This document shows, piece after piece, positions 37,791 through 51,421 of a stretch of 64,000 bases of DNA. Below the pieces are notes generated by a model, which saw only the letters and a list, made by a program, of their open reading frames with translations, did not search any database and had not been told where the DNA came from. Source of the DNA: Nakamurella sp. PAMC28650 (lineage in GTDB: Bacteria; Actinomycetota; Actinomycetes; Mycobacteriales; Nakamurellaceae); the NCBI RefSeq assembly GCF_014303395.1, contig NZ_CP060298.1, forward strand, positions 3,677,001 to 3,741,000, in the 5' to 3' direction. A program made the translations under genes and the position numbers. Numbering within the stretch: position 1 is the stretch's first letter; each line of letters begins with the position of its first letter.

Positions 37791-38837
37791 TCAATTGCTG
37801 GCTGTCGTGCTGTCCGGCTGATCCGGTGGGTCAGGCTCCGGGTTCGAACCTGGGGACCCTGTTGGTTTGGTGTCTGTTCCGGACTTCTGCTGCATCGCCC
37901 TGGCGAGCACCGGCACGAGAGCCCGGGCCAGCGCCGCCGGATCGTGACGAGGGGTGCCCGGGTAGGCGATCCCTGCCAGATCCAACCGGGCCCCGATCCG
38001 ACCCGCCGCCGCCGACAGCCGCCCGGGGAGGGCAACGGCTGCCTTGTCGGCGAGAACGGTGTCGATCCGGAATTCCGGCGCGTGTGCAGAGAGTACGTCC
38101 AGGTGCTGCTCCGGCGAGAATCCCTCCGTCTCACCTGGTTGTGGGGCGAGATTCAACACCACCAGCCGGTGCGCCCGGCATCGGGTCAGCGCTGCCGCGA
38201 TATCCGGGAGCATCAGGTGCGGGAGGACGCTGGTGAACCACGAACCCGGCCCGAGGATCACCAGGTCGGCTGCATCGATGGCGGCCACCGCCTCCGGGCA
38301 ACCGGGCGCATCGCGGGGCTCCAGGGCAACGCTCCTGACCCGGCCGGGGGTCGCCGCCACGGCCACCTGCCCACGAATCCGGCGGACCGCCGCCTGGTCG
38401 TCCTCCAGGCCCTCCACCTCGGCGACGATGTCGAGCGGGTCGCACGACATCGGCAGCACCCGACCGCGGGCCCCGAGTACGGCGCCCATCGCATCGAGCG
38501 CCGCGACCGTGCTGCCCAGCACCTGGGTCAGACCGACGAGCACGATGTTGCCGACGGGATGACCGGTCAGTGCGCCCTCTCCGGTGAACCGGTGCTGGAA
38601 CGTGGTCGCCCAGAGCTGGCCCTGCCGACCGGGCGCGGCGAGCGCGGCCAGCGCCATCCGCAGGTCACCGGGCGGAACCGTACCGGGGACCTCGCGTCGC
38701 AATCGGCCGGAGGAGCCGCCGTCGTCGGCCACGGTGACGACCGCCGTCAGGTCCGCCTCGAGATGGACGAGGGCGGACAGCATGGCGTGCAGGCCGTGTC
38801 CGCCGCCCAACGCGACGATGCCGGGTCGGTCGCTCAT
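37791..38837 (-). CDS. yvcK: YvcK/CofD-like gluconeogenesis factor
   Basis: A 348-residue CofD-fold protein. [16 protein letters not shown] binds nucleotide sugar in relatives, and [31 protein letters not shown] and [20 protein letters not shown] are family motifs. In Bacillus it binds UDP-GlcNAc and affects carbon flux and cell-wall synthesis. The last 30 residues are a disordered Pro/Asp/Ser tail. The ATG overlaps the rapZ stop by four bases. Confidence 0.93.
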   Translation of the reverse strand: MSDRPGIVALGGGHGLHAMLSALVHLEADLTAVVTVADDGGSSGRLRREVPGTVPPGDLRMALAALAAPGRQGQLWATTFQHRFTGEGALTGHPVGNIVLVGLTQVLGSTVAALDAMGAVLGARGRVLPMSCDPLDIVAEVEGLEDDQAAVRRIRGQVAVAATPGRVRSVALEPRDAPGCPEAVAAIDAADLVILGPGSWFTSVLPHLMLPDIAAALTRCRAHRLVVLNLAPQPGETEGFSPEQHLDVLSAHAPEFRIDTVLADKAAVALPGRLSAAAGRIGARLDLAGIAYPGTPRHDPAALARALVPVLARAMQQKSGTDTKPTGSPGSNPEPDPPDQPDSTTASN

Positions 38838-39805
38838 TCGCGACCCAGATCCCGATGGACGACCTGCACCGACAGGTTGTCGGCGGCCAGCCGCCGGCCC
38901 AGTTCCTCCGACACCGCCACCGAGCGGTGCTTGCCCCCCGTACAGCCGACGGCCAGGGTCAGGTAACGCTTTCCCTCGCGTTGATAGCCGCCGCTGATCA
39001 GCTGGAACAGGTCGACGTACCGTTCCAGGAACTCGCCGGCGCTCTCCTGCGACAGCACGTACTCCGATACCGGCGCATCGCGACCGGTCAGGTCGCGCAA
39101 CTCCGGGATCCAGAACGGGTTCGGCAGGAACCGCATGTCGATCACCAGGTCGGCGTCCAGCGGGAGTCCGTACTTGTAGCCGAAGCTGAGCACCGTCAGC
39201 GAGGCGGTACGGAGCCCGACGGTGAACCCTCGCTCCACCTGCTCCCGCAACTGGTGCACCGACAGGTCCGAGGTGTCGATGATGACGTCCGCCTCGTCCC
39301 GCAACGCACCGAGCAGGGCGCGTTCGGTCCGGATGCCGTCGGCCAGCCGTCCGCCGCCCTGCAGTGGGTGCTCCCGCCGGTTCGCCTCGAAGCGCCGGAT
39401 CAGCGACGCGTCGGTCGCCTCAAGGAACAGCACCCGCGGGCGGTAGCCGGCCGCGTCGAGGTCCTTGATCACGGAGGCAAGATCCTCGGTGAACGCCCGG
39501 GACCTGACGTCCAGGACGACGGCGATCCTGGTCAGACCACCCCGGGCACGGGAGCCCAGATCGACCATCGTGGCGATGAGTTCGGGTGGCAGGTTGTCCA
39601 CCACGAACCAGCCGAGGTCCTCCAGGCACTTGGCCGCGGTGGACCGGCCGGCGCCGGACAGACCCGAGACGATGGCGACCTCGATACCGGTCCGACCGGT
39701 GCCGGTGTCGTCGTCGGCGCCGCCCCCCGCCCCGACCACCGGCCCGCTGAGTCCGCTCCCGCTCTGTCCACTCCCGCGCTGTTCGCTCACGTCGTGACCC
39801 GTCAT
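38834..39805 (-). CDS. rapZ: RNase adapter RapZ (P-loop nucleotide-binding)
   Basis: A 323-residue protein. Walker A is [18 protein letters not shown], preceded by a Gly/Ser-rich N-terminal extension of about 40 residues. [40 protein letters not shown] and [20 protein letters not shown] are RapZ signatures. In enterobacteria RapZ delivers small RNAs to RNase E; in Actinomycetota the role is less clear. ATG 39805 follows GGGGGGA and overlaps the uvrC stop (ATGA). Confidence 0.93.
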   Translation of the reverse strand: MTGHDVSEQRGSGQSGSGLSGPVVGAGGGADDDTGTGRTGIEVAIVSGLSGAGRSTAAKCLEDLGWFVVDNLPPELIATMVDLGSRARGGLTRIAVVLDVRSRAFTEDLASVIKDLDAAGYRPRVLFLEATDASLIRRFEANRREHPLQGGGRLADGIRTERALLGALRDEADVIIDTSDLSVHQLREQVERGFTVGLRTASLTVLSFGYKYGLPLDADLVIDMRFLPNPFWIPELRDLTGRDAPVSEYVLSQESAGEFLERYVDLFQLISGGYQREGKRYLTLAVGCTGGKHRSVAVSEELGRRLAADNLSVQVVHRDLGRE

Positions 39806-41976
39806 GTCGATCCCCCCGGTGTCGTGCCCGTCAGGTACACCCTTCCGGAATCGTCGACCGCGTCGTCGGCCGGGTCCCGCACCGGCCCGGTCCTGACGGC
39901 GACGGGCCGGTCCTGCGTTGCGGCGCCGACCTCCTCCGGACCGGTGGTCGTCGGTGCCGGTGGGTCCTCCGGGTGCAGGGCAGAACGGACGGACCTCGCC
40001 GTCATCAGGCCGATCCCGCTGACCGCGGCGATCTGTTCGACGTCGGCCTGGCGCAGCGCGGTCAGGGAGCCGAAGTGCTTGATCAGCGCAGTCCGCCTGG
40101 TCTGGCCGAGACCGGCGACGCCGTCCAGGGCCGACTGCGTCATCGACTTCGAACGCTTGGCCCGGTGATAGGTGATCGCGAACCGGTGCGCCTCGTCGCG
40201 GAGTCGCTGCAGCAGGTACAGGGCCTCGCTGGTGCGGGGGAAGATCACCGGGTCGTCCTCCCCCGGTACCCACACCTCCTCGAGACGCTTGGCCAGGCCG
40301 CAGACCGTCACATCGGTGATCTGCAGGTCCGCGAGCACGGCGGCCGCGGCGTTGACCTGCGGAGCACCGCCGTCCACCACGAGGAGCTGGGGCGGGTAGG
40401 CGAAGCGACGCACGCGGCCGGTGTCCGGGTCGATCGCGGTCGGCCGTCCCGGTTCGGGCGGTGCGGCCGCGGCCGCGCGCCCTGCGGCCCCGGAGTTCGG
40501 CGTCTCGGCGGCGTCGAACTCGGTGTCCAGATCGGTGATCCGGCCGTTGACGCCATGCGTGAAACGACGGCGCACCACTTCGGCGATGGACGCGACGTCG
40601 TCCCCCGGCTTCTCCCGGATGGCAAACCTGCGGTAGTCGCTGCGTTTGGGCAGACCGTCCTCGAACACGACCAGTGACGCCACCACGTTGGTCCCCTGCA
40701 CGTGGGAGATGTCGATGCATTCGATGCGCAGGGGCGCCGCGTCCATCCCCAGGGTCTCGGCCACCTCGATCAGCGCCGCCGATCGTGCGGTCAGGTCGCT
40801 GGCCCGCTTGAGCCGGTGCTGCGCGAGGGCTTCCGCCGCATTGCGCTTGACGGTGAGTGCAAGGTCCTTCTTGTCGCCGCGCTGCGGTACCCGTAGCGAC
40901 ACACCGGCGCCGCGCAGGTCGGCCAGCCACTGCACCATCTCCTCGGCCTCCGCGGGGACGGCCGGGACGAGGATCTCCTTGGGCACCGCGGTCGCGCCGT
41001 CGTCGGCGGCCCTGCCGCCGTAGAACTGCAGCAGGAAGTTCTCGACCAGCCGACCGGTCCCCTTGTCACTTCCGTTGGCGCCGTCGCTCGCCGTCTCCGC
41101 GTCCACGTCGACGATCCAGCCACGCTGGCCGCGGACCCGCCCACCCCGGACGTGGAACACCTGGACGGAGGCCAGCAGGTCGTCGGCGGCGATGCCGATG
41201 ACGTCGGCGTCGGTCCCGTCACCGAGCACGACGGCCTGCTTCTCCACCGCGCGGCGCAGCGCCCCGAGGTCGTCGCGCAGCCTCGCGGCCTTCTCGAAGT
41301 CCAGCGCTTCGGCGGCGGCGGCCATCTGACGTTCCATCCGGCGGATCATCGGATCGGCCTTGCCGGCCATGAACTCGCAGAAGTCGTCGACGATCTCACG
41401 GTGTTCCTCGGCGGACACCTGACCGGTGCAGGGGGCCGAGCACTTCCCGATGTAGCCCAGCAGGCAGGGGCGTCCGATCTGGGTGGAACGCTTGAAGACC
41501 CCGGTCGAGCAGGTGCGGGCCGGAAAGACCCTCAACAGCAGATCGAGCGTCTCCCTGATCGCCCAGGCGTGCGCGTACGGGCCGAAGTAGCGGACGCCCT
41601 TGCGGTGCGGCCCCCGCATCACCTGCAACCGGGGATATTCCTCGCCCAGGGTGACGGCCAGTTCGGGGTAGGACTTGTCATCGCGGTACCGCACGTTGAA
41701 GCGGGGGTCGAACTCCTTGATCCAGTTGTATTCCAGCTGGAGGGCCTCGACCTCGGTCGACACCACCGTCCACTCGACCGACCCGGCGGTGGTGACCATC
41801 TGGGCGGTCCGGGGATGCAGCCCGGCCAGGTCGGCGAAGTAGGAGTTCAGCCGGGACCGAAGACTTTTGGCCTTGCCGACGTAGATGACACGGCCGGAGG
41901 TGTCCCTGAACTTGTAGACGCCCGGCGACTCCGGGATGGTGCCGGCTGCGGGTCGGTAGGTAGCTGGATCTGGCAC
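39802..41976 (-). CDS. uvrC: Excinuclease ABC subunit C
   Basis: A 724-residue nucleotide-excision-repair nuclease that cuts on both sides of a lesion with UvrAB. Order: GIY-YIG domain ([18 protein letters not shown]), Cys-containing region ([13 protein letters not shown]), UVR motif ([20 protein letters not shown]), RNase-H-like domain ([20 protein letters not shown]) and helix-hairpin-helix ([20 protein letters not shown]). About 50 extra disordered residues follow the last domain. GTG 41976 is chosen as start; the frame is open to 42195 but the extension is not UvrC-like. It heads uvrC-rapZ-yvcK-whiA. Confidence 0.94.
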   Translation of the reverse strand: MPDPATYRPAAGTIPESPGVYKFRDTSGRVIYVGKAKSLRSRLNSYFADLAGLHPRTAQMVTTAGSVEWTVVSTEVEALQLEYNWIKEFDPRFNVRYRDDKSYPELAVTLGEEYPRLQVMRGPHRKGVRYFGPYAHAWAIRETLDLLLRVFPARTCSTGVFKRSTQIGRPCLLGYIGKCSAPCTGQVSAEEHREIVDDFCEFMAGKADPMIRRMERQMAAAAEALDFEKAARLRDDLGALRRAVEKQAVVLGDGTDADVIGIAADDLLASVQVFHVRGGRVRGQRGWIVDVDAETASDGANGSDKGTGRLVENFLLQFYGGRAADDGATAVPKEILVPAVPAEAEEMVQWLADLRGAGVSLRVPQRGDKKDLALTVKRNAAEALAQHRLKRASDLTARSAALIEVAETLGMDAAPLRIECIDISHVQGTNVVASLVVFEDGLPKRSDYRRFAIREKPGDDVASIAEVVRRRFTHGVNGRITDLDTEFDAAETPNSGAAGRAAAAAPPEPGRPTAIDPDTGRVRRFAYPPQLLVVDGGAPQVNAAAAVLADLQITDVTVCGLAKRLEEVWVPGEDDPVIFPRTSEALYLLQRLRDEAHRFAITYHRAKRSKSMTQSALDGVAGLGQTRRTALIKHFGSLTALRQADVEQIAAVSGIGLMTARSVRSALHPEDPPAPTTTGPEEVGAATQDRPVAVRTGPVRDPADDAVDDSGRVYLTGTTPGGST

Positions 41977-42226
41977 AGCGCCGAGGGTAATCGAGCCGAC
42001 CGACAGGGCGCGGCCGCGCAACCGGACCGGTCGACGGACCAAGTGCGGCGGCACCGATTCGCGGGGCGGCACCCGACCGTCCGGCCCGGTCGTCCGCAGC
42101 ACGTTTCGGACGCCGGTCGATTGGTCACCCTCTTCTGATGTAAGCCGTCCGGCAGTGCAGCTGATGGTTAGTGTGTTGACCTGCCGCGTACGCATCGACT
42201 CGTCGGTGCTCCAGTCAAGGAGTGCA

Positions 42227-44656
42227 ATGGAGATCTGGCCCGGAACCGCCTACCCCCTGGGTGCCACCTTCGACGGAATGGGAACCAACTTCGCGGTCTT
42301 CAGCGAGGTGGCGGAGAAGGTCGAGCTCTGCCTGATCGAGGACGACGGCACCGAGACCAGGATCCGGATGCCCGAGGTGGACGCCTACGTCTGGCACTGC
42401 TATCTGCCGGAGGTCCAGCCGGGTCAGAGCTACGGCTACCGGGTGCACGGTCCGTACGATCCGGCCAAGGGCTTCCGCTGCAACCCGAACAAGCTGCTCC
42501 TGGACCCCTACGCGAAGTCGGTCACCGGCCAGGTCGACAGTGATCCGTCCGTCTTCTCCTACGATCTCGGTTTCCCCGACTCGAAGAACGACGACGATTC
42601 TGCTGCGCACACCATGCGCGCCGTCGTCATCAACCCGTTCTTCGACTGGACCGGGGACCGGATCCTGCGCATTCCCTACAACGAGAGCGTCATCTACGAG
42701 GCCCATGTCAAAGGTCTCACCCAACGGCATCCGGAAATTCCGGAGAATCAGCGGGGCACCTACGCCGGGCTCGCCCATCCGGCGATCATCGATCACCTCA
42801 CCAGGGTCGGCGCGACGGCGATCGAACTGATGCCGGTCCACCAGTTCGTCCAGGACAGCACGTTGATCGACAAGGGGCTGTCCAACTACTGGGGCTACAA
42901 CTCGATCGGATTCTTCGCACCGCACAATGCCTATTCAGCTTTCGGTGACCGTGGGCAGCAGGTGCAGGAATTCAAGGCAATGGTCAAGGCGATGCACGGA
43001 GCCGGGATCGAGGTCATCCTCGACGTCGTATACAACCACACGGCCGAGGGCAATCACTTCGGTCCGACGATTTCGTTCCGGGGAATCGACAATGCTGCCT
43101 ACTACCGGCTGGTCGACGACAACGAGCAGTACTACATGGACTACACCGGCACCGGGAACTCCTTCAACGTCAGGCATCCGCACTCCCTGCAGCTCATCAT
43201 GGACTCACTGCGCTACTGGGTCACCGAAATGCACGTGGACGGATTCCGATTCGATCTCGCCGCCACCCTGGCCCGGGAATTCTACGACGTCGACCGGTTG
43301 TCCACCTTCTTCGAACTCGTCCAGCAGGACCCGATCGTCTCGCAGGTGAAATTGATCGCCGAGCCGTGGGACCTCGGGCCTGGCGGATATCAGGTGGGCA
43401 ATTTCCCACCCCAGTGGACGGAGTGGAACGGAAAATACCGTGACACCGTCCGGGATTTCTGGCGTGGCGAGCCGGCCACTCTCGGGGAGTTCGCCTCGCG
43501 GCTCACCGGTTCGGCCGATCTGTACGAGACGTCTGGCCGTCGGCCGGTGGCCTCGATCAACTTCGTCATCGCACACGACGGCTTCACGCTCGACGACCTG
43601 GTCTCCTACAACGAGAAGCACAACCAGGCCAACGGCGAGGACAACAACGACGGCGAGTCGCACAACCGGTCGTGGAACTGCGGTGAGGAGGGACCGTCGG
43701 AGAACCCGAAGGTGTTGGAACTGCGGAACCGCCAGCGACGCAATTTCCTTGCCACACTCCTGCTCTCCCAGGGCGTTCCGATGATCGCTCACGGCGACGA
43801 ACTCGGCCGGACGCAGCAGGGCAACAACAACGTCTACTGCCAGGACTCCGAGCTCGCCTGGGTCGACTGGGAGAAGGCCGACCTCTCTCTGATCGAGTTC
43901 ACCGCGGCGCTGTCCCGGCTGCGCAAGCAGCACCCGACCTTCCGCCGCCGCCGGTTCTTCGACGGCCGCCCGGTCACCCGGGGCGAGGGCGAGCCCCTGC
44001 CCGACATCGTGTGGATCAACCCGAGTGGCTCCGGGATGACCCCGGAGGACTGGGATTCCGGATTCGGCCGTTCCATCGGGGTGTTCCTGAACGGCAACGG
44101 CATCCGCGGGATGGACCGCCGCGGTGGCCGGGTCGTCGACGACTCGTTCCTGATGTTGTTCAACGCACACGACGAGACCCTGGACTTCACCGTGCCCACC
44201 GAGGAGTACGCCCCGGCCTGGACCTGCGTCGTGGACACCGCCGGCATGCCCGCCTCCGCCGAGGTGACCAGGGCCGGTGAGGTCATTCCGGTGCCGGGCA
44301 AGGGTTTGGTGGTCCTCCAGGCCCTCGACGCCAGCGCTCTGCCGCCCGTCCTGGTGGCCCCGGCGGCCGCAGTTCCGGCGGTCCCGCCGGTGCCGGTGCC
44401 GACCGCGGCGGCCCTGGAGAACGCGCCGGTCGAATTGACGGTCGTGCATCCGGAGGCGCAGGCCGTTCCACCGGAGGCCACGGACGAGACCCCGGCGCCG
44501 CCGCCGGCCCCCCCCGCAGCGGAGGCCCAGCCGGAATTGGCAGCGACACCCAAGCCTGCACCCAAGCCGAGACGTCGCCGGGCTCCCGCACCCAGACGTC
44601 CCAGCACCAAACCCGCACCACGGCGCGCCGCCGACGGAGAATCGGAGAATCCATGA
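42227..44656 (+). CDS. glgX: Glycogen debranching enzyme GlgX with a basic Pro/Ala tail
   Basis: An 809-residue GH13 isoamylase-type enzyme that removes alpha-1,6 branches from glycogen. An N-terminal CBM48 ([20 protein letters not shown]) precedes the barrel: [29 protein letters not shown] (nucleophile Asp), [20 protein letters not shown] (acid Glu) and [20 protein letters not shown]. The catalytic part ends near residue 700. The last 110 residues are low-complexity Pro/Ala, finishing in a strongly basic stretch ([20 protein letters not shown]). AAGGAG precedes ATG 42227. It overlaps treY by four bases. Confidence 0.93.
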   Translation: MEIWPGTAYPLGATFDGMGTNFAVFSEVAEKVELCLIEDDGTETRIRMPEVDAYVWHCYLPEVQPGQSYGYRVHGPYDPAKGFRCNPNKLLLDPYAKSVTGQVDSDPSVFSYDLGFPDSKNDDDSAAHTMRAVVINPFFDWTGDRILRIPYNESVIYEAHVKGLTQRHPEIPENQRGTYAGLAHPAIIDHLTRVGATAIELMPVHQFVQDSTLIDKGLSNYWGYNSIGFFAPHNAYSAFGDRGQQVQEFKAMVKAMHGAGIEVILDVVYNHTAEGNHFGPTISFRGIDNAAYYRLVDDNEQYYMDYTGTGNSFNVRHPHSLQLIMDSLRYWVTEMHVDGFRFDLAATLAREFYDVDRLSTFFELVQQDPIVSQVKLIAEPWDLGPGGYQVGNFPPQWTEWNGKYRDTVRDFWRGEPATLGEFASRLTGSADLYETSGRRPVASINFVIAHDGFTLDDLVSYNEKHNQANGEDNNDGESHNRSWNCGEEGPSENPKVLELRNRQRRNFLATLLLSQGVPMIAHGDELGRTQQGNNNVYCQDSELAWVDWEKADLSLIEFTAALSRLRKQHPTFRRRRFFDGRPVTRGEGEPLPDIVWINPSGSGMTPEDWDSGFGRSIGVFLNGNGIRGMDRRGGRVVDDSFLMLFNAHDETLDFTVPTEEYAPAWTCVVDTAGMPASAEVTRAGEVIPVPGKGLVVLQALDASALPPVLVAPAAAVPAVPPVPVPTAAALENAPVELTVVHPEAQAVPPEATDETPAPPPAPPAAEAQPELAATPKPAPKPRRRRAPAPRRPSTKPAPRRAADGESENP

Positions 44657-46953
44657 TCACCCCCAGGGTGCCGAAGTCGACCTATCGACTGCAGATCACC
44701 CCGACCAGCGATCTGCACCGGGCGGCAACGCTCGTTCCCTATCTGGTTCGCCTCGGCGTCGACTGGGCCTACCTGTCACCGATTCTCGAGTCCGAGCCGG
44801 GCTCGGACCACGGTTACGACGTCGTCGATCACGGCCGGACGGACACCGCGCGTGGCGGCCGCGCCGGCCTGGCGGAGTTCGCCGACGCCGCGCACGGGGC
44901 GGGCCTCGGGGTACTGGCCGACATCGTGCCCAACCATGTCGGCGTCGCCACGCCGAAGCATTCGCTCTGGTGGTGGGACGTGCTGTCCAACGGCCGTGAC
45001 TCGGAATTCGCCGGCGCCTTCGACATCGACTGGGACTTCGGCCATGGTCGCGTCAGGGTACCGATTCTCGGTGACGGAGACACCGAACTCGATGCGCTGC
45101 AGGTGGTCGGCGACGAGCTGCACTACTACGACCACCACTTCCCGTTGGCCACCGGCACCGGTGCCGGGACGCCCAGGCAGGTGCACGACCGGCAGCACTA
45201 CGAACTGGTCAACTACCGGAGGGCCGATGCGGAGCTGAACTACCGGCGTTTCTTCGCCGTCAGCACCCTGGCCGGGATCCGGGTGGAACTTCCGGCGGTC
45301 TTCGCCGCCTCCCATGCGGAGATCAAGGCGTGGTTCGACCACGGCTGGGTGGATGGCCTGCGCGTCGACCATCCCGACGGATTGGCGGACCCGGCCGGGT
45401 ACCTGCGGGATCTGCGGGCTCTGCTCGGTGAGAGATATGTTCTCGTGGAGAAGATCCTGGAGGGTGACGAGCGGTTGCCTGCGGACTGGGAATGCCATGG
45501 CACCACCGGGTATGACGCTCTGGCGGTCCTGGACCGGCTGTTCGTCGACCCGTCCGCAGAGGCGGTCCTAGACGATCTGGACGCGGACCTTCGGGGCGGT
45601 TCGTTCGTCGACTGGGAACGGATGACCGGCGGCACCAAAAGGGCCGTCGCCGACGGAATCCTGCGGGCGGAGGTCCTGCGGCTCGCGCGGCTGGTACCGC
45701 ACATCGCCGGCGCCGACGACGCGATCGCCGAACTGCTCTCCAGCTTCGCCGTCTATCGGACATACCTCCCGGACGGATACGGAGACCTCGAGGCCGCGCT
45801 GGCGACCGCCACCGCCCGGCGACCCCGGTTGGCCCACGTCATCGCCGAGGTCGGGGAAGCGCTGCGAGATCGGCAGCACGAGTTCTCCCGGCGGTTCCAG
45901 CAGACGTCCGGCATGGTGATGGCCAAGGGCGTCGAGGATTGCGCGTTCTACCGCTGGTCACGGCTCACCAGCCTGACCGAGGTCGGGGCCGAGCCGACCG
46001 AATTCGCCCTCTCCCCCACCCGGTTCCACGAGATCCAGGCCCTCCGCGCGGCGTCCACGCCGCACACCATGACGACGCTCTCGACCCACGACACCAAGCG
46101 GGGCGAGGACGTCAGGGCCAGGATCGCCGCCATCGCCGAGATCCCGGAGGAATGGGCCGAGGCCGTCCACCAGTGGAACCGGTACGCGCCGCTGTCAGAC
46201 GGACCGCTGGCCAACCTGCTGTGGCAGGCCATCGTCGGCGCCTGGCCGTCCGATCGCGAGCGGCTGCATGCTTACGCCGAGAAGGCTTCTCGCGAGGCTG
46301 GGAACTCCACCCGCTGGATCGACCCCGCGACCGACTTCGAGGCGTCGATGCACGCCCTGGTGGATGCGGCGTTCGACGATCGACGACTCCACGATTCGAT
46401 CACCGCCACCGTGCAGCGACTCACTGCCGCCGGTTGGTCGAACTCGCTCTCGGCCAAGCTGTTGCAGATCCTCGGACCGGGGGTGCCGGACGTCTACCAG
46501 GGCACCGAGCTCTGGGAGAACTCGCTGGTCGACCCGGACAACCGGCGTCGTGTCGATCATTCGATCGCCGACGCGTTGCTGCAGCGACTGGACGCCGGAT
46601 GGCGTCCGGTCGTGGACGGCACGGGCGCGGTGAAGCTTCTGGTCACCTCGCGGGCGCTGCGATTGCGCCGGGACCGACCGGAGTTGCTCGCCGGCTATGC
46701 GCCTCTGATCGCGACGGGAGTCGCGGCCGACCATCTGGTCGCGTTCGACCGTGGCGGTGCCATCGCCGTCGGCACCCGACTCCCGGTCGGGTTGGCCGCC
46801 GGAGGTGGATGGCACGACACGTGGCTGACCCTCCCGCCCGGCTCCTGGCGTGATGGCCTGGACACCGGGTCCACCACGACGATCTCGGGTGGAGTGCGAG
46901 TCGCCGATCTGCTGACCGACTATCCGGTGGCACTACTGGTCCGGGAGGACTGA
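44653..46953 (+). CDS. treY: Malto-oligosyltrehalose synthase
   Basis: A 766-residue GH13 enzyme that converts the reducing end of maltodextrins to a trehalosyl unit. [20 protein letters not shown] and [20 protein letters not shown] are the typical TreY opening. [40 protein letters not shown] (nucleophile Asp) and [20 protein letters not shown] (acid Glu) define the active site, and [20 protein letters not shown] is a later family motif. It acts between GlgX and TreZ. Confidence 0.95.
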   Translation: MITPRVPKSTYRLQITPTSDLHRAATLVPYLVRLGVDWAYLSPILESEPGSDHGYDVVDHGRTDTARGGRAGLAEFADAAHGAGLGVLADIVPNHVGVATPKHSLWWWDVLSNGRDSEFAGAFDIDWDFGHGRVRVPILGDGDTELDALQVVGDELHYYDHHFPLATGTGAGTPRQVHDRQHYELVNYRRADAELNYRRFFAVSTLAGIRVELPAVFAASHAEIKAWFDHGWVDGLRVDHPDGLADPAGYLRDLRALLGERYVLVEKILEGDERLPADWECHGTTGYDALAVLDRLFVDPSAEAVLDDLDADLRGGSFVDWERMTGGTKRAVADGILRAEVLRLARLVPHIAGADDAIAELLSSFAVYRTYLPDGYGDLEAALATATARRPRLAHVIAEVGEALRDRQHEFSRRFQQTSGMVMAKGVEDCAFYRWSRLTSLTEVGAEPTEFALSPTRFHEIQALRAASTPHTMTTLSTHDTKRGEDVRARIAAIAEIPEEWAEAVHQWNRYAPLSDGPLANLLWQAIVGAWPSDRERLHAYAEKASREAGNSTRWIDPATDFEASMHALVDAAFDDRRLHDSITATVQRLTAAGWSNSLSAKLLQILGPGVPDVYQGTELWENSLVDPDNRRRVDHSIADALLQRLDAGWRPVVDGTGAVKLLVTSRALRLRRDRPELLAGYAPLIATGVAADHLVAFDRGGAIAVGTRLPVGLAAGGGWHDTWLTLPPGSWRDGLDTGSTTTISGGVRVADLLTDYPVALLVRED

Positions 46954-46954
46954 C

Positions 46955-48718
46955 ATGAGCAGGGAATTCCAAGTGTGGGCGCCGCAGTCCAAGTCGGTGG
47001 TAGTGGTGGTGGGAACCTCCGGGACGGACGCCGTCGAGATCGCGATGGACCCGGGCGAGCACGGCTGGTGGCACGCCACGGTCCGTACCGACGGCCCCGT
47101 CCGGTACGGATTCCGCCTCGACGGCTCCGACCAGGTGCTGCCGGATCCGCGCTCGCTTCGTCAACCCGATGGGGTGCACGAGCTCTCGGCCATCTTCGAC
47201 CACACCGAACACCGGTGGCAGGATGCCGGCTGGACGGGCCGGCCGTTGTCCGGCGGCCTGATCTACGAGATGCACATCGGGACCTTCACCCCGGAGGGCA
47301 CGCTCGATGCGGCGATCGGCAAGCTCGACCACCTCGTGGCCATCGGAGTCGAGTTCGTCGAGCTGTTGCCGGTCAACGGGTTCAACGGCATCCACAACTG
47401 GGGCTACGACGGCGTCCTCTGGTACACCGTCCACGAGCCCTACGGCGGGCCGGCTGCGTACCAGCGGTTCGTCGACGCATGTCACCAGCGCGGACTTGCC
47501 GTCATCCAGGACGTCGTCTACAACCACCTCGGCCCCAGCGGCAACTACCTCCCGGAATTCGGTCCCTACCTGCACGACGCACACGCCAACACCTGGGGAT
47601 CGTCGGTCAATCTCGACGGACCGGACTCGGACACCGTGCGTCGCTTCATCATCGACAACGCACTGATGTGGCTGCGTGACTACCACGTGGACGGTTTGCG
47701 ACTCGACGCCGTCCACGCCCTGATGGATCACCGGGCCGAACATCTCCTGTCGGAGCTCTCGGCCGAGGTCGACGTGCTGTCGGCCCACGTCCGGCGGCCG
47801 CTGACCCTGATCGCCGAGTCCGACCTGAACGATCCCCGGATGATCACCGGCCGGGAATCGGGCGGCTACGGCATGACGGCGCAGTGGAGCGATGATTTCC
47901 ACCACGTCGTGCACGTCGCGCTGACCGGTGAAACGGCCGGCTACTACGCCGATTTCGGCTCCATCGGGGCGATCGCGAAGGTACTCACCTCGGCGTTCTT
48001 CCACAACGGGACGTACTCGAGTTTCCGGGGACGCAATCACGGCCGCGCAGTCGACCTGCGACTCACCCCTGGGTCCCGGTTCGTGGTGTTCACGCAGGAC
48101 CACGACCAGATCGGCAACCGTGCCATCGGCGACCGGCTGACGGCGCAGCTCGACCAGGCGGGTCTGTCTCTCGCGGCCGTGCTGCTGTTCACCAGCCCGT
48201 TCACCCCGATGCTGTTCATGGGTGAGGAATGGGCGGCGTCCACCCCCTGGCAGTTCTTCACGTCGCACCCGGAACCGGATCTGGGCAAGGCCACCGCCGA
48301 AGGCCGCATCGCCGAGTTCGCGAAGATGGGCTGGGATCCCGACCTGGTCCCTGACCCGCAGCAGGAGAGCACCTTTCTGAACTCCAAGCTCGACTGGGCC
48401 GAGACCACCGAGGGTGAGCATGCAGCGGTTCTCGACCTCTACCGCCGGCTCGCCGAGCTTCGCCGGGAACGCCCCGAGCTCACCGACCCGCGGCTGGATC
48501 ACGTGCGCACCCTGCATGACGACGACGAGCGTTGGCTGACGATCGTCCGCGGTGGCGTCCGGGTACTGATCAACTTCGACGCGGAACCACACCTGCTGCC
48601 TCTTCCCGGCGGGCGCGGGCCGGTACTGCTGGAGACCTCCGCCGGCTCCGTGCTGGACGGTGAACAGGCGCAGGTACCCGGCCGGACCGCCGTCGTGATC
48701 GGAGACGCCGCCCACTGA
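46955..48718 (+). CDS. treZ: Malto-oligosyltrehalose trehalohydrolase
   Basis: A 587-residue GH13 enzyme that releases trehalose from the product of TreY. It opens with a carbohydrate-binding fold ([20 protein letters not shown]). [37 protein letters not shown] (nucleophile), [20 protein letters not shown] (acid) and [17 protein letters not shown] complete the site. [19 protein letters not shown] is a family motif. It starts one base after the treY stop, so glgX-treY-treZ is one transcriptional unit. Confidence 0.95.
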   Translation: MSREFQVWAPQSKSVVVVVGTSGTDAVEIAMDPGEHGWWHATVRTDGPVRYGFRLDGSDQVLPDPRSLRQPDGVHELSAIFDHTEHRWQDAGWTGRPLSGGLIYEMHIGTFTPEGTLDAAIGKLDHLVAIGVEFVELLPVNGFNGIHNWGYDGVLWYTVHEPYGGPAAYQRFVDACHQRGLAVIQDVVYNHLGPSGNYLPEFGPYLHDAHANTWGSSVNLDGPDSDTVRRFIIDNALMWLRDYHVDGLRLDAVHALMDHRAEHLLSELSAEVDVLSAHVRRPLTLIAESDLNDPRMITGRESGGYGMTAQWSDDFHHVVHVALTGETAGYYADFGSIGAIAKVLTSAFFHNGTYSSFRGRNHGRAVDLRLTPGSRFVVFTQDHDQIGNRAIGDRLTAQLDQAGLSLAAVLLFTSPFTPMLFMGEEWAASTPWQFFTSHPEPDLGKATAEGRIAEFAKMGWDPDLVPDPQQESTFLNSKLDWAETTEGEHAAVLDLYRRLAELRRERPELTDPRLDHVRTLHDDDERWLTIVRGGVRVLINFDAEPHLLPLPGGRGPVLLETSAGSVLDGEQAQVPGRTAVVIGDAAH

Positions 48719-48855
48719 TCCACAGCGCAGCCACAGCTGGTCACAGGTGGCGCTCAGCGGATCCAACGGTCCGGGCCAGACATCGCGCCTAGCTTCAGGG
48801 AGCCGGATGCCCGCCTGGGCAGGGAGAAGCCGGTCGCTGAGCACGAAGGTGACGA

Positions 48856-50460
<1,605 letters not shown>

Positions 50461-50461
50461 G

Positions 50462-51421
50462 ATGAGCCGCCGGCAAACCTCATCGACTGATCGGGTCGCG
50501 GCAGCCGATCCGCAGACCTGGGGCTCACCCCGCAATTCCGGCCTGGACATACTGGCTCCCGATCCGTCGGAGCCCGCCGGGTCGGCACCTCCGACCGATG
50601 CACTGCTGCGGATGCATGCCGCTCCCACTTCCGCCCCGCGCGGTGTCGGCGTCGGCGATCCGACTGACTCAGTGCCGGTGATCGACCTGCACGGCGTGGC
50701 CAAGATCTACGCGACCGGAGCGCTATCGGTGCGTGCACTGGACGGCGTCACCCTGCGGATCGACGAGGGCGAGTACGTCGCCATCATGGGTCCCTCCGGC
50801 TCCGGCAAGTCGACCCTGATGCACATCATCGGCTGTCTCGACGTGCTGTCCGAGGGCGCCTATCACCTGGCCGGCGAAGACGTCAGCGAACTGGACGAGG
50901 TCGATCTGGCGCAGATCCGCAATCGGCGGATCGGCTTCGTCTTCCAGCAGTTCCACTTGTTGCCGTCGCTGACGGCGTGGAAGAACGTCGAGTTGCCGAT
51001 GATCTACGCGGGCCTGTCGAAGGGCGCGCGCAGGGCCAAGGCGATCGAGGCCCTGCGGCGGGTCGGGCTCGACGATCGGGTCGACCACAAGCCCGGCGAG
51101 CTCTCCGGCGGGCAGCAGCAACGAGTGGCGGTCGCGCGGGCCCTGGTGGGCGACCCGGCTCTGATCCTGGCCGACGAACCGACCGGCAACCTGGACTCGA
51201 CGGCCACCGAGGACGCGCTGGGTCTGTTCGACGAGCTGCACGATCAGGGTCGCACCATCGTCCTGATCACCCACGAGCTCGAGGTCGCCGAGCGGGCCAG
51301 ACGAATCGTCCGGGTCCGCGACGGAAGGATCACCTCCGACTCCGCCCACCCGGACGTCGGTCGGGACCTGGTTCCGGTCGGAGCCCGCCCGGGTGCGCAC
51401 CAAGCCGGTGCTGGAACGTGA
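50462..51421 (+). CDS. MacB-type ABC transporter ATPase
   Basis: A 319-residue ATPase of the MacB/LolD class. Walker A is GPSGSGKST (about 110-118), the signature [15 protein letters not shown] and Walker [16 protein letters not shown] further family marker is [20 protein letters not shown]. About 70 disordered N-terminal residues precede the domain, longer than usual. The ATG is one base after the adaptor stop, and the stop overlaps the permease GTG (GTGA), indicating tight coupling. Confidence 0.93.
   Translation: MSRRQTSSTDRVAAADPQTWGSPRNSGLDILAPDPSEPAGSAPPTDALLRMHAAPTSAPRGVGVGDPTDSVPVIDLHGVAKIYATGALSVRALDGVTLRIDEGEYVAIMGPSGSGKSTLMHIIGCLDVLSEGAYHLAGEDVSELDEVDLAQIRNRRIGFVFQQFHLLPSLTAWKNVELPMIYAGLSKGARRAKAIEALRRVGLDDRVDHKPGELSGGQQQRVAVARALVGDPALILADEPTGNLDSTATEDALGLFDELHDQGRTIVLITHELEVAERARRIVRVRDGRITSDSAHPDVGRDLVPVGARPGAHQAGAGT

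Noticed and set aside
38834..40930. A 698-residue minus-strand frame covering rapZ and part of uvrC
   Set aside because: Only the downstream half (from 39805) is RapZ. The upstream half is an arginine-rich shadow of uvrC in another frame.
41977..42195. 73-residue upstream extension of uvrC
   Set aside because: It does not resemble UvrC and overlaps the region needed for the divergent promoters.
46643..48844. A 733-residue antisense frame over treZ
   Set aside because: It mirrors treZ codons and has no recognisable domain or ribosome site.
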